NCBI RefSeq assembly: GCF_048544455.1
Contig: NC_133529.1
Coordinates: 42,819,456-42,883,455 of the forward strand
Source of the DNA: Silene latifolia
Lineage: Eukaryota > Streptophyta > Magnoliopsida > Caryophyllales > Caryophyllaceae
Direction of reading: 5' to 3'
DNA length: 64,000 nt
Shown here: positions 10,154-24,159 of the stretch, piece by piece
Layout: each line of letters opens with the position of its first letter
Position numbering within the stretch: the first letter of the stretch is position 1
Translations under genes and position numbers: made by a program
Notes under the pieces: generated by a model
The model's input: the letters and a program-made list of their open reading frames with translations, nothing else
Databases searched by the model: none
Told to the model about the DNA's origin: nothing

Positions 10154-11334
10154 TCAAATCTGGTCTTGAGCTTTCCCTTGTTCAGCTATCAGCTTAGATG
10201 CTCGGCTCTGGTCCTTGATCCCTATGATTGTCTGCCTCCATCCCGAGGTAGTCCTCTGAGGATCTACACCAGTGATGAAGGTTGGTGAATCGAATTGTCT
10301 TTTATTAACTTCGTTAATGAGAGGAGTACATTCTATAGCAAGACTCCCGTCATGAATTTCATTCTTCGGGTTTTGCAAGAATTTTGAGCAATCCACAAAT
10401 ATTTTCCCAATAAACACCCCTTTCAAGTGACATGGGCGGATAAGATGGGAATAATCGATATTGTCTTCGACAGAAACAAAGTTGGCGTGATCGCCAAATG
10501 GGTTGGTGATGTTATTGGGTTTAACAATTGGGATTGGGAGTGTTCCATTCTCAATAATGTCTTGGATTTCGTGCTTCAATCGATAGCACCTTTCAGTATC
10601 ATGGCCTTTCCCTTGATGAAAGGCAGCCCTGGCAAACCACATGTTGTTGATAGAGGGAGTAGGCATTTAGTTTATACCATTTACCTTGTTGAACAGCGGG
10701 AGGGTCCAGAGTTGGACCAATAGGATTCAGCTTTCCTTGGGCCATCAGCCTTTGGAGAGCGTAAGCATACGTGCACCCAATATCAGTGAACACCCTAGGT
10801 GTTTGGCGCTGCGGCTTCTTCGATTGCCCTTCTAAGAGATTAATGGCTTCATCAAAATGGGTCATTGCTGGGGCCTTGACCTTAGACGATGAGGCCCCTT
10901 GGTATCCTTTAGGCTTTTCAGCTTCTGCCATTCTGACGTCATCTTCTACCTTTATCCTGATTCTTATCAATTCTTTGAAAGAGCCAAAATTCTGGTATTT
11001 CAGAGCATTGCGGTAAACAGGTCGTAGATTCTTTACGAACTTATCTACCATTTCAACTTCGTCAGGCTTCTTGACTAATTTCACGCTTTCAGCGCGCCAT
11101 CTTGCAAGGAATTCAGTAAAGCCTTCTTTGTCTTTCTGTGTCATAACCTCTAATGTTCTTATATTGGTCTGAATCTCGACATTGTCAGCATAGTGCTTAT
11201 AGAACTCCATCGTGATATCTTCGAAAGTGGGGAAGTTCTTAAGGTCCAGATTGTAGAACCATGCCTTCGGGTGTTCATCCAGAGATTGGGCGAAAATTTC
11301 AGAGAGCATGTCAGCAGGTACTCCCTCCAGTGCC
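10154..11334 (-). pseudogene. gag of the Tat/Ogre-type element, downstream part
   Basis: The translation shows a retrotransposon gag domain (AWFYNLDLKNFPTFEDIT, then the YRNALKYQNFGSF type of block) and, further on, a His/Cys motif of the kind FHQGKGHDTERCYRLKHEI found at the C-terminal end of plant Tat/Ogre gag. The frame is interrupted by the copia insertion at its right end. It is a capsid-gene fossil with more than one break. Pol motifs do not follow it. Confidence 0.75.
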
Positions 11335-11339
11335 AAGTA

Positions 11340-12630
11340 TGTTAGTTATTTAGACCATGTTAATACTCATCTTATGACATTAAAATTACAAATTAATTTA
11401 AAGTGGTCTAAATCTACATGCATGCAAAAGAATGTATAAAAGAGATGGTATAAAACCATCTTAAAACAAAAATTCCTTACATTGTTATAAGGCAAAATGG
11501 GCACAACTCAAGGACTCCTTCCTTGATGTTGTTCTTGTGCTAATGCAATAAGGATGATCCTCCAACACCTTAATTACCAAAGTTGGTAATCTCCTAAGGT
11601 GGCACCCAAGATTAACCCAATATACTACTAAAAATACTAACTAGGTAAATGTAGTAGTAACCTTGTTTTTGTATATTTGATGTAATAGATAATGTTATTA
11701 CTTTGATAATATTATTATTTGATAAATATATGTGTTTTTTGGATGTTTTAAGATGGAAAAATAAGAAAGAAAATTGGTCCCTTACAAGAAATACCAACCG
11801 GTTTTTATAAGCTAAAGATGGACCAATTTTTTTCTCAATTTTTCAACTACTCAAAATGAGGTGAATAGTAGGGTATATATAGCAAAATATGGTGAACAAA
11901 TCTTAGTGGAAAATCCACTTAACTGGACACATGTATGCCCTCAAAAAACCGGAACAATTGGACTGTATTTGGTCCAGTTCGGTTTTCGACATTTGCCCCA
12001 CAAATGCTTATAAGTCTTATATTTAATTATCTTACATAATTAAATATTAATTTAATTTATTTAACACTTAAATAATATAAATTAACTACCAATGACTACT
12101 TAACTATTAAGTAATCATAAGACCATTTTATCAACATACAATGTGTCAATATTAACCCATTTAGCTAATTTTACAACCTCTTGTAAAATTTAATAGCTAA
12201 TTAATTCCACCTCAAAACATATACACATATCGTATAAAATTAATTAATTAACAATTAATTAATAAATTCTAATCATTTATTATTTAAATATCTCATAATT
12301 AAATAATAAATCTCTTTGTCCCGAGTTCGTAACCCGTCATCAAATAATACATTTATGTGACTAACTAAGAGTCAAATAATACAAGGAATTAATTATCTCG
12401 TATCTTATACAAACAATTAATTTATTCTATTTGGGCGTCATCCTATAGGTGTGACCTAAAGGGATCAGTTGATCACCGCCATCACACGACAAAGATAATG
12501 TCAAACTCTAGTCACCAATCATTACCGATTAACGATGATCAGCTGACAAATAAATAAAATAAATCCCCGATATTCCTTTTACGAGATTTAATATGTAAAC
12601 GCACTCATTGTGGAGGACACTACTCCAACA
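11340..12630 (-). repeat. 3' LTR of the copia element
   Basis: It reads TGTTGGAGTAG...ATAACTAACA on the minus strand. The purine-rich tract AAGTGAGAGAT lies just inside at 12631-12641. It is about 98% identical to the copy at 19284-20570. Confidence 0.93.
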
Positions 12631-13875
12631 ATCTCTCACTTGTCTGACACAAGTGTGCGTTACCAATTCTCTTGTCCAATAATATCTCCCACTCAATGCA
12701 AGATGTCTTTCAGGTCGTTCTTGCACGTGATCATATCATAAAGTTGTTTCCTCGATCAGGAGAATGACTGTCTGACCGATAATCTACTATAGATCGCATC
12801 CGAGCGTGGCCACGCATTCACAGTCATCTCTCCTCGAGTGGCCTTGAGATAAAATATGACTTAAAAGGACAATCATGTTGACCTATTTTCTTCGTTCGAT
12901 ACAGATCACAATGACCCAGTAAATGCTCATCGGCCTCCTTTTACGGTGCGACCTAGAACAAAAACCAAAGCCACCGGAAAACCGTACCAACTCAGACAAA
13001 TAGTCACCAGTCTAAAGAATTGACTCGAAGGAATAAATAGAAGTCCTCGCCACGACCTAGCAACAAAAGGACTCTATAAACGGTCCTTTGTCCGACAAAT
13101 TGTCTCACAATATGCCTATGTAATCGACCAGTCATCACTATGACCATATGATGATTCGAACTTGCTGTCATCTATCGCCTTACAATCTAGTCACTCCGAG
13201 ACGTCACCTCATTAAGTAACTAGGGACAAAATACAATGTTAATCCAGTTCACTTAATAGGGTTCGACCTTGACTTTACAACCTATTTGGAGAAAACAAAG
13301 TATATAAATTCGGACATAAATCGAATATAACGATAAATGCAACTTATCATATATGAAATAATAAATACAATATTTTGATTATTACATATCATATAATTTA
13401 CAACAGATTCCGGCATTCGTCTCAACCCCATCGAAACTACATGACTATCATGTTTAGCTTGAGACAATGGCTTGGTTAAAGGATCGCGATGTTGTCATTT
13501 GTCCCAACCTTACAAATCGTAATTTCTTTCCTTTCGATTAAATCTCTAATTACATGAAATTTCCTAAGTACATGCCTAGACTTGTTACTAGACTTGGGCT
13601 CTTTTGCTTGAAAAATAGTCCCACTGTTATCACAATACAAAGTGATAGGATCCTCGGCGGTCGGAACTACTTTCGGTCCCTCTAAAATTGCCTAATCCAA
13701 CGACTTCCTTTGCAGCTTCGGAGGTCGCAATGTACTCAAACTTCCGTTATAGAATCGCGATCCAGACTCTTTGAAACTTCTCCAAAGAAACCGCCCCTCT
13801 GTTCAACAAAAAGACAAAACCCACTGGGATTTCAAATCATCCCTATCGGTTTGAAAGCGGCATCCGTATAACCTC

Positions 13876-16800
13876 TTATACGTAATTCGATTCTCCTCCA
13901 AACACTAAGAATGAATCTTTAGTCCTTCTCAAGTACTTCAGAATATTCTTGACGGCTATCCAGTGACTCTCACCTGGAGTTTTCTGAAAACGACTCGTCA
14001 TACTCAAAGCATACGAGACATCAGGACGAGAACACATCATAACATACATGATCGATCCAACAGCGGAAGCATAGGGAATCGATTTCATGCGTTCAATATC
14101 CTTAGGCTCGTGAGGACACCGTGACTTACTCAAAGTGATCCCATGCCCATAGGTAGAAAACCTCTCTTAGAGTTTTTCATATTGAATCGGTCAAGAATCT
14201 TATCGATATAGGCTTCTTGACTCAATGCTAATATCCTTTTGGATCTATCCCTATAGATCCGGATACCCAAGATGCGCTGAGCTTCTCCCAAATCTTTCAT
14301 TTGGAAGTGATTTCCCAACCACTTCTTAACAGAAGCAAGCATATCAACATCATTCCCAATGAGTAATATGTCGTCCACATAAAGAAGTAAGAAAACTACT
14401 TTACTCCCACTAAACTTCATGTATAAACATAGTTCCTCAACACTTCGAGAAAAACCATTCTGTTTAATAACATGATCAAAACGATGATTCCAACTCCTTG
14501 ACGCTTGCTTAAGACCATAAATGGATCTCTTAAGTTTGCATACTTTGTTAGGATTTTTAGGATCCACAAAACCCTCAGGTTGTGTCATGAACACTTCCTC
14601 TTCCAGAAACCCGTTCAGGAAAGCGGTTTTGACATCCATTTGCCATATCTCATAATCATGAAATCAGCAATTGCTAACATTATCCTAACAGATCTAAGCA
14701 TAGAAACTGGTGCAAAAGTTTCATCATAGTGTAAACCATGAACCTGAGTGAAACCTTTTACAACCAATCTAGCTTTGTAGACATCTTTATGTCCATCCAT
14801 GCCGATTTTAATCTTGAATATCCACTTACACTGAAGAGGTCGAACATATTTAGGTAAGTCAACCAGGTCCCATACCTGATTATCGTACATGGAATCCATT
14901 TCGGATTGCATGGCCTCGAGCCATAGCTAGAGTCAGAACTCATAATAGCTGCTTTATAGGTCTTAGGTATCTATCAGGCTAGCGACTAACCCTTTCTGAC
15001 CTCCTAGGTTCAGAAGGAACAATAATTGATTCAGACGTAGAAGGAACATCTTCCTGCAGTGTCACATCAGTTTGTGGCTCTTGAACTTCATCAAGTTCAA
15101 ATTTTCTCCCACTCTGTCTTCTAGAAATAAGCTCTTTTTCTAGAAAGACAGCTTCACGAGCCACAAACACTTTGTTCTCGTTACTATTGTAGAAGTAATA
15201 TCCACAAGTTTCCTTAGGGTAGCCTACAAAAATACACTTTTCAGAACGAGGTGCAAGCTTATCGTCAGACTTACTCTTGACATAAGCATCACAACCCCAT
15301 ACTTTCATGTATCGCAGATTCGGGACTTTCCCTTTCCATATCTCATATGGATTTTTGTCAGTTGCTTTAGTGGGACTTTTATTAAGTGATTGTACAGCAG
15401 ATAAAATGGCAAAACCCCATAATGATTTAGGTAACTCTGTTTGACTCATCATCGATCGAACCATATCTAATAAAGTTCGATTCCTCCTTTCAGCCACACC
15501 ATTTAATTGTGGTGTGTCAGGAGGAGTTAACTGTGATACAATACCGCAGTTTATAAGGTGATCTTTAAAGTCATTGCTTAAATATTCCCCACCACGATCT
15601 GATCGTAATGCTTTAATCTTCTTATTTAATTGGTTTTCTACTTCATTCTGAAACTCTTTGAACTTATCAAAAGCTTCACTTTTATACCTCATTAAGTAGA
15701 TATACCCATATCTACTCATGTCATCGGTAAAAGTAATGAAATAGTCATAATTACCTCTAGCGGTGACTGTCATTGGGCCACAAACATCAGTATGTATTAA
15801 ACCCAATAACTCACTAGCTCGAGATCCTTTTCCTAGAAAAGGTGAACGAGTCATCTTGCCAAGAAGACAAGATTCGCATGTACCAAATGATTCGAAATCA
15901 AAAGGTTTAATTACACCAGTCGACACTAGTCTTTTAATGCGCTTCTCGTTGATGTGTCCTAATCGACAATGCCATAAATAAGATAGATCAGGATCACCTG
16001 TTTTGAGTCTTTTATTATCTAAATGATAAACATCGTTGCAAGTATCTAGAATATAAATACCATTGATTGAAATAGCTTGACTATATAAAATCCCATTAAG
16101 GGAAAAAGTACAACACTTGTCTTTAATTACAAAGGAAAACCCTTCTGTGCCTAACACAGATACGGAAATTATATTTCTAGATAGCGTTGGTACAAAATAA
16201 CAATAATTAAGATGTAACTCCAACCCCGAAGCTAAACTAAGTACATAAGTTCCTACAGAGACGGCAGCTACTTTAGACCCGTTTCCCATTCGGAGATCGA
16301 CATCACCCTTGTTTAGCTTTCTTATGCTTTTTAGGCCCTGCAAATGATTACATAAGTGAGAACCACAACCAGTATCTAATACCCAAGTTATATTTGAAGC
16401 ATAATTTATGTCTATCATAAAAGATTCAGTTGAGAAATTACATGTCGGCTTCACAATGCCAGCTTTTATATCATCCAGGTACTTTGTACAATTACGTCTC
16501 CAATGTCCCTTGTTATTACAATAATTACAAGTATCTTTAAGAGGATTACCCTTTATATGTTTTTGCTTGGTAGAGTAATTCGCAATTGCTTTACCTTTGC
16601 CCTCCACCTGAACGGGCTTCTTACCTGCGTTCCTCTTAAACTGCTTCTTCCCCTTCACATTAATCGCAAGCACATCTTTCCTCATACTCCCACTCAATCC
16701 CATGTCCTTCTCTGCTTTCACAAGCAGAGAATGGAGCTCATGTAAACTCTTTCTCATGTTTGTCATATTGTAATTTACCCTAAATTGGGTAAATCCCTTG

Positions 16801-17333
16801 ACGTGCAAGAGAGAGTGGAGCACTCAGTCCACCACAAGTTCGTCGGGGATCTTGCATCCCAACCCCTCTAAAGTTTCCACGTGCTCAATCATTTTAAGTA
16901 CGTGTGAACTTACAGGTTGACCATATTTGAGGTTAGCCTCAAAGAAACGAACAGCGGTGTCATACTGAATTATTCACGGGGCTTGAGAAAACATAGTGGA
17001 AAGCCTCGAGAATACTTCATGTACATCACGAAACTTGACACATTGCCTTTGTAAAGCAGGATCCATTGAAAAAATCAAAACATTTTTTATTGCAGCGGAT
17101 TCCTTTTGATAATTTGAAAAGGCCTCCTTTACATCGGCAGTGGCCCTAGTACTAGGCGAAGGGGGAGAGGGATCGACAAGGTAGCGTAATTTGCCATCAC
17201 CTGCGGCAGCTAATCGAAGTTGTTCTTCCCAATCTTTAAAATTACTACCGTCGACTTTTAATACATATTTGTCCATAAAAGAACGTAGCCATGAATCTAT
17301 AGCTATGGTGGCGGTTTCACTAGTAGAAGTCAT
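13876..17333 (-). pseudogene. gag-pol region of the copia element
   Basis: The gag begins near 17333 (MTSTSETATIAIDSW). The main frame 16823-14979 contains the CCHC knuckle CNYCNNKGHWRRNC, the protease motif WVLDTGCGSHLC, the GAG-pre-integrase block and an integrase core ending near LNGVAERRNRTLLDMV. Reverse transcriptase follows at 14911-14130, including YVDDILLIG and [11 protein letters not shown] further piece at 14133-13876 resembles the region before RNase H. Family order is copia. It looks broken, with several breaks. Confidence 0.9.
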
Positions 17334-19283
17334 CGTGATTACTACAAAGGAAATAAAGGAAAGATTAACATTTATCGTCTAGAAATATTTAACTTGTGAA
17401 ACTATTTAACAAGTTCCCATTTATATAATGATCTCCCACTGAATTATATAAATGATTCCAAGATCCAATTTTATATAAACACGGGCACGGTGGACCGATT
17501 CAACCCATATTTATATAAATTTGGTGAGTCAACGTTTTGACTGATTCTACTACTAGAACTCTTGGTTGACGGATTTTCTTAAAATCTATCTTTTAGCCCC
17601 AGAATAAATATGGGCACGGTGGACCGATTCAACCCATATTTATCCCGTTGACTCCAACCAATTTTCACGCGTAATAACTTTTATTACCCTACTTACCCAA
17701 CGTAAAAAGAGTGTACCTCGGTGATCCGAACCTACCTCTAATGAAGAAGGGATTCATAGGTGCTATTATTTGGTAAGGCTTAATCTCAATTTTAAACAAA
17801 TGTGAGAGATCTTATCAATTTAATTGTCTATCACTTTTAAGTGAACAAAATTAGTGAATGCTAGACGATTAAATCGATAACAACAAAAAAATAATAAAAC
17901 ATGTAGTGACGATTTGGCATGAATGCATAGAAGAATTAAAACAAACAAGTCCTAATATGGCCACCTAGTTAATCTAATTAACTAAAATTATTACACTTCG
18001 GAAACCAACTCCTTGGTCCCTTGAGTCTTCATAAATTGGCCTCCTTCTTTAGGATTTCGGAACGCCTTTCCGAAAACACCTTCTTCATGAAAACTCCGTC
18101 TTTAAAAGCTTCATCTAATTACTAATAATTAAATTACATAACAATACCCTATTATACAATTTGTAATAAAATTAAAATAAAACTATTAATTAATTACAAA
18201 TTAGGCGATGCGAAATCGCAATTAATTACAAAACAAGTCGATATTCCCTTACATTTCGGGAAATACCAACTTCTACCTATGGCCATATTAGGAAAAAATT
18301 ACATAATTATAATTCTAAAAACCATTCATCTAAATGAATAATAAAATGCATTATGGAAAATGACATGCCAAATCGTCTAACTTACCAACAACGATCATTT
18401 GAGCTTGCCTTGACGGAATTTTTACCAATAAAAATTCATAATCAATTCTTAAAACACTTTTAAGACTTACTTATCATACTAATCTGGTCTAATATCAAAA
18501 TAATTATTCTCAACAATTATCTTGAATTTATATGGGAATTAAAACACAATTGTGACAAAAATGACATAATAATTCACAATTATCATACAAAAATTCCATT
18601 TAATATAAAAATTTATGGAAAAATAAATTTCAAAACCATGAACATTATGGTCTTACACCAAAAATGCCATGCAAGTGAAAATTTTTGATTTTAAAATTTA
18701 TTTAAAACGATTTCACAATTTAATCGGTAAAGCGACAATTTTTACGATTTAATTCTAAATCAAACCATAAAAATTGAAATGACTTAAAATAAAATTTTTT
18801 ACATTTTGGAACAATTTCCAGGAGCTAAAAATTCAGAAATTTCGAGCCCTAAAGTTAAATCAATATTTATTTACAAAATAACCATTATTTACCCATTTTT
18901 ATCAAATAAAAATCAATAAACTACCTAAATTAATCACATTAACCTAAATTATCTACTTATCTCATAAATAGAATATGCATGTGGTTATTTATAAATAAAT
19001 ATGTATAAAATTAACATGCAATCCAATTTAATTAACTCTTAATTAATTTTAATGCATTTTTACTCAATTTTATGCCAATTTAAGTTATAAAAAGTGGAAA
19101 AATTTAACAAAAATCAAATTTTCGTCCCATATCATCCTAAGACCAGATTCTTTACATGAAAGACTATATTATGTGATAAAACTAATTTTAGTAACATAAT
19201 ATCAATTTTATTAATTTATCTCATAAATTACTAAAATCGTCTTAAGACAACATGCATGTATTTAACAATGCTCTGATACCTCT

Positions 19284-20570
19284 TGTTAGTTATTTAGACC
19301 ATGTTAATACTCATCTTATGATATTAAAATTACAAATTAAATTAAAGTGGTCTAAATCTACATGCATGCAAAAGAATTTATAAAAGAGATGGTATAAAAT
19401 CATATTAAGACAAAAATTCCTTACATTGTTATAAGGCAAAATGGGCACAACTCAAGGACTCCTTCTTTGATGTTGTTCTTGTGCTAATGCAATAGGATGA
19501 TCCTCCAACACCTTAATTACCAAAGTTGGTAATCTCCTAAGATGGCACCCAAGATTAACCCAAAATACTACTAAAAATACTAACTAGGTAAATGTAGTAG
19601 TAACCTTGTTTTTGTATATTTGATGTAATAGATAATGTTATTACTTTGATAATATTATTATTTGATAAATATATGTGTTTTTTGGATGTTTTAAGATGGA
19701 AAAATAAGAAAGAAAATTGGTCCCTTACAAGAAATACCAACGGTTTTTATAAGCTAAAGATGGACCAATTTTTTTCTCAATTTTTCAACTACTCAAAATG
19801 AGGTGAATAGTAGGGTATATATAGCAAAATATGGGGAACAAATCTTAGTGGAAAATCAACTTAAATGGACACATGTATGCCCTCAAAAAACCGGAACAAT
19901 TGGACTGTATTTGGTCCAGTTCGGTTTTCGACATTTGCCCCACAAATGCTTATAAGTCTTATATTTAATTATCTTACATAATTAAATATTAATTTAATTT
20001 ATTTAACACTTAAATAATATAAATTAACTACAAATGACTACTTAACTATTAAGTAATCATAAGACCATTTTATCAACATACAATGTGTCAATATTAACCC
20101 ATTTAGCTAATTTTACAACCTCTTGTAAAATTTAATAGCTAATTAATTCCACCTCAAAACATATACACATATCGTATAAAATTAATTAATTAACAATTAA
20201 TTAATAAATTCTAATCATTTATTATTTAAATATCTCATAATTAAATAATAAATCTCTTTGTCCCGAGTTCGTAACCCGTCATCAAATAATACATTTATGT
20301 GACTAACTAAGAGTCAAATAATACAAGGAATTAATTATCTCATATCTCATACAAACAATTAATTTATTCTATTTGGGCGTCATTCTATAGGTGTGACCTA
20401 AAGGGATTAGCTGATCACCGCCGTCACACGACGGTAATGTCAAACTCTAGTCAGCCAATCATTACCGATTAACGATGACCAGCTGACAAATAAATAAAAT
20501 AAATCCCCGATATTCCTTTTACGAGATTTAATATGTAAACGCACTCATTGTGGAGGACACTACTCCAACA
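19284..20570 (-). repeat. 5' LTR of the copia element
   Basis: The copy is 1287 bp and matches 11340-12630. Just inside it on the minus strand, after a 3-base spacer, lies GGTATCAGAGC (19270-19280), the usual copia primer-binding site for initiator tRNA-Met. This fixes the orientation. Confidence 0.92.
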
Positions 20571-20575
20571 AAGTA

Positions 20576-20989
20576 CTCCTTATAGGCCTTGACATGGTGG
20601 ACTGGATCTTCTGTGCCCTTAAACTTTGGGATATTAGTGAGTACCATGTTTGTGGGCAACTTATCCTGAACTGGGGCATAGGCCCTAGCATTTTCATAGT
20701 GGATGTTCTTCCCCTGGGAGAGTTTCAGATAGTCCTTGATGAATTTGAACCGTTTCTCTAGATCAGTTAAGGGTGGGGTGGATGAAGAGGAATCTTCACC
20801 AAGCTTTGATTCGATCGCATCCATTCTGGCTCTCATGAGGTTCACGGCCTCAGTGAACTTGTTAACAGCATCTTCCATTGCTTGAAGTCGGGTTTTTGGC
20901 GGCCTTTCTACAAGAAAACCCCGAACTGAGTCAATATTCGAATGTAAGAGCCCCTGCACACTTAAGGACACGACACCAACTTGACTCAA
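20576..20989 (-). pseudogene. gag of the Tat/Ogre-type element, upstream part
   Basis: The N-terminal portion contains a coiled-coil-like stretch (AMEDAVNKFTEAVNLM...) and a TNIPKFKGTEDPVHHVKAY block typical of the start of the gypsy gag domain. It is cut off by the copia element at 20570; the remainder lies beyond that element at 11334. The likely translation start is uncertain (20989 or an internal Met near 20880). Confidence 0.7.
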
Positions 20990-21975
20990 ACAAAGACTCG
21001 ACTTAAGACTGAGCTAACCAAATGGTTCGACTCACGGTTGGATTTAGACCTCGATTCATTTTAGACTCGACAAAACGACATGACCCAAGCCATCATAACT
21101 CGATTCTAAACTGGACTCGGTGTGACTAAACCCGTCATTGGACCAACATAGCCCATAGGTTTATATGAAACGTCTAAAATAGCCTAGCTTAGACATTTTT
21201 GGTGGTCTATCCTAGAGCAAATGGTCGACCAACATGACTCGAAACCCAAGAGGTGAGCTTGGGTGACCCAAAAAGATCGTGTTCTAGACACTTGGGACAA
21301 AACACGCCTAGCCCAACACGGCCAGGACTTGGACACGACTCGACGCACTTCATGCTTGGTCAAGGTTCGAGAAACATTTTGGATTGATTTTAAAAACGAA
21401 GGATTGATTTGAAAATGAGATTTGAAATGGGCAGCATGCCGGCTATAAAAGCTCATTTTTAGCCGAAAAATCTAGTCCTATTTGGGCAGCATTCCGGGTT
21501 TTAAAACCATGCTATTTTGAAAATGAGTTGTTCAAAAGTTCGGCTTTAAAATTGACATGGAAATTTTGAAAAAGACTCGGGAAATTTACATTGCACATTG
21601 TCATTCTCATGTTATAAGGATGTATGCTCCTAGACATTTCTAAGTCTCGGCAAGTCTTCTATAAGAAGGTCTATACCATCCATCCTTTCAGGTCTAGTAG
21701 GGCAAGAGCCTTTAGGTAGAGTACCTAAAGAGCACACTCACCCCCAAGAACCACGAAAAAGGCGGAGTGGAAGCAAGCAAAGTGCAAGCACTTGGCATAG
21801 TGGGACGTCGCCCCCCACGCGTCACAAAGAAGAGCTAGGACGGCCAGGGAAAAGTCCTTAAGGGTTTATGCATGAATCATAGCACTACGAGTAATGTTTT
21901 ACTTTCCAATACTTTCTTTTCAAGTTTCACCTCGGAGGAAAAGACCCTAGAAATAAAGTGTAACTAGTCCTCTTT

Positions 21976-21993
21976 TCCCCAGCGGAGTCGCCA
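21976..21993 (-). other. Primer-binding site of the Tat/Ogre-type element
   Basis: TGGCGACTCCGCTGGGGA on the minus strand, three bases inside the LTR end (CCACA at 21997). This tRNA-Arg-type site is typical of Ogre/Tat elements and sets the inner border of the roughly 3.1-kb 5' LTR. The leader between here and gag (20990-21975) shows nothing coding. Confidence 0.8.
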
Positions 21994-24068
21994 AACTGTG
22001 GACAATGCCCGCGGGATCCACAGGGGCATTATCGACTCGAGGTTCCTTCGAATCGAATTAAGACAAATTAGAGTCGCCGCCAAGTTTTATGGGAACTTGG
22101 AACCGTTCAAGTCAACTTTACACCTTTCATCGAAAAGCATAAAGCCATAGACTACGAGTGATTAAAGATAAAGACTTGTACCCTATATCACTCGATTAGA
22201 ATGACTCTCGTAATCCAATGGTATTTAGACGGATCCACAAACCATAGATTTTGAGTAAGGGGTGAGGGTACGTGTTAGGAAGCCTATAAGGACACCTAAC
22301 CCCGCCCGTCAATAACGGCCACTACTAAGTCAAGTATCAGATTTCAAACAAGGTCGTAGCTACTATAATATATGATATGCAAACATCGTTTTCCCGCTAA
22401 CATGTGACAACAATTTCTATGTCGTTTAATGCATGAATACTAACTTCGTCAAAGTTGTTTTAGCATGTTGGTTGATTTGAAATAAAAGATGAGCAAACAC
22501 GGCTTAGGAGGAATGGGGGAGCCATTGGGATCTATCCTATTACAACCCAAGCATTTCATGCCGCCACAACAAGAAATTAAAGATACAACTCGATCTAAAT
22601 TACAATACTATACATAACACCATACACGACACCCTACACGGCCAATTCGGCCTAGGAAAATGTGAACAAGGGGTGGCCCACGGTTTACATAACTCACGAC
22701 CTTGGGTCACTCCTCGTAATGCGTGCTTTCGCTTAATCTCATTGAATTAGACATTAGGTCACGCACCAAAGCTTGTATTAGCATAAATCGGGCCACGTTG
22801 CTTTAAACAACATGTGATTTACTACGCTCTTACATGAATTGGGGCACAACCATCTAACCAAACAAGACTAAGTTTTTAGAAATCATTTGACTCGACTAAA
22901 AAGAAAACTAATTACAAACAACTTACAAAAAATGACTCGATAAACAAAATGTAAATTACAAACTTCAAAACAACAATGAATAAACGATATAAAAAATGAA
23001 ACAAGAACAACAAAGGATATGGCCAAGCACACGGCCTAAGACACACGAGACCATCACACGGCTAAACTTAGGTCCTAAATTATATTCATTAGTTAGATCG
23101 ATTGAAAAACGATATTGGATATATACTAGAAAACGATGATAAAAGAGGGTAGAAGGCTTCGCCTAAACCGAGTGTTCTACACGGCCTAATGGGTCAGTTT
23201 ATGTCAGATTCGCTAGTTAATTTAACTCGTCGAATGTTAATAATAAGGTGCTAATCACGCACTTTTTTACTAGCGAGAAATCATGTAGAAGATGAGATGT
23301 ATTCAATTGATTTAGAGAATTGTTAGCCGATTTTAATGCTTATTTCCAAGTACCCTAATATGTCTAATTAGGTTATTAAACCGATCTAAAGTCGTCGGAT
23401 TGAGTCATATGTTAACAATCAAAGGTTGAATCAACATGCAAAGGGTCGTAGGGCAGGCCGAATTGAGCAAAACGAGCAAGGGGTCAAAAGTGAGAAACAA
23501 AGTCAATATCATTTTATTAATGCCCTACCTTGAACACGGGGATATGTAAACGAGCGAGGACAATCGCCACTGACGAGTAAGACCTTTTAAACTCGAGTCA
23601 ACGCGGGTGTTCATGGTGGTACTTTAACTCATACTCGGATTAAACTAGTTTCATAGTTAGCGATATTAAACGATGCATAACGATAAACAAACACTACTAC
23701 AAATGAGCACTTGGGCCACGGCTAAATTCGTGGCACAAGTGCTAAATTTCTGTGGCTAAATCATTTTTCCACGAGAATACCTACCGTGACGCAAGTGGCC
23801 GTGACAAAGAGATAGCCATGGGAAAAACAAGAACGTGGCTATTATTGAATTTTTGGCCACGGATCCTCTCGTGGCTAATAACCCCCGTGGCCAAAAAATA
23901 ATTCCCGTGGCAAACAATATATATGAAAATTAAATAAACAAAACGTAAAATAATTTTTTTTTCACAATGAATATTTTATCATATATGGAACCGTGACAAT
24001 CTAGGTACTTGTTTTGATAGTTAACTTGATTCATTTGAACGTTAACATGTTTTCACCAATCATGCATC

Positions 24069-24159
24069 CGTGCGCATCGGAGAGGATTCCCAGGAGGTCA
24101 CCCATCCCAACACTACTCTCACCTGAGCACGCTTAACCATAGAGTTCTTTTGATGTGCT
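24069..24159 (-). other. 5S-rRNA-derived segment inside the CACTA element
   Basis: Reading the minus strand, the segment GGTTAAGCGTGCTCAGGTGA followed by GAGTAGTGTTGGGATGGGTG and ACCTCCTGGGAA aligns with the internal-promoter and 3' half of plant 5S rRNA with few changes. The first 40 or so bases of 5S are absent or unrecognisable. It is not a functional 5S gene. It may derive from a Cassandra-type element, a 5S-derived SINE, or direct capture of 5S DNA. Confidence 0.75.

Larger units (their letters stand above)
11340..20570 (-). mobile_element. Ty1-copia retrotransposon inserted in the Tat/Ogre-type gag
   Basis: The complete outline is 9231 bp with LTRs of about 1.29 kb at both ends, a 5-bp target duplication AAGTA (11335-11339 and 20571-20575), a tRNA-Met-type primer-binding site and a purine tract. 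Domain order on the minus strand is gag, CCHC knuckle, protease/pre-integrase, integrase, reverse transcriptase, which is copia order. The two LTRs differ at about 24 sites by eye (roughly 98% identical), suggesting insertion of the order of 1 million years ago. The coding part is broken in several places. About 1.9 kb between primer-binding site and gag, and 1.2 kb after pol, are AT-rich non-coding element sequence. Confidence 0.93.

Noticed and set aside
24069-24159. Functional 5S rRNA gene
   Set aside because: Only the 3' part aligns, with many changes, and it sits alone inside a transposon.
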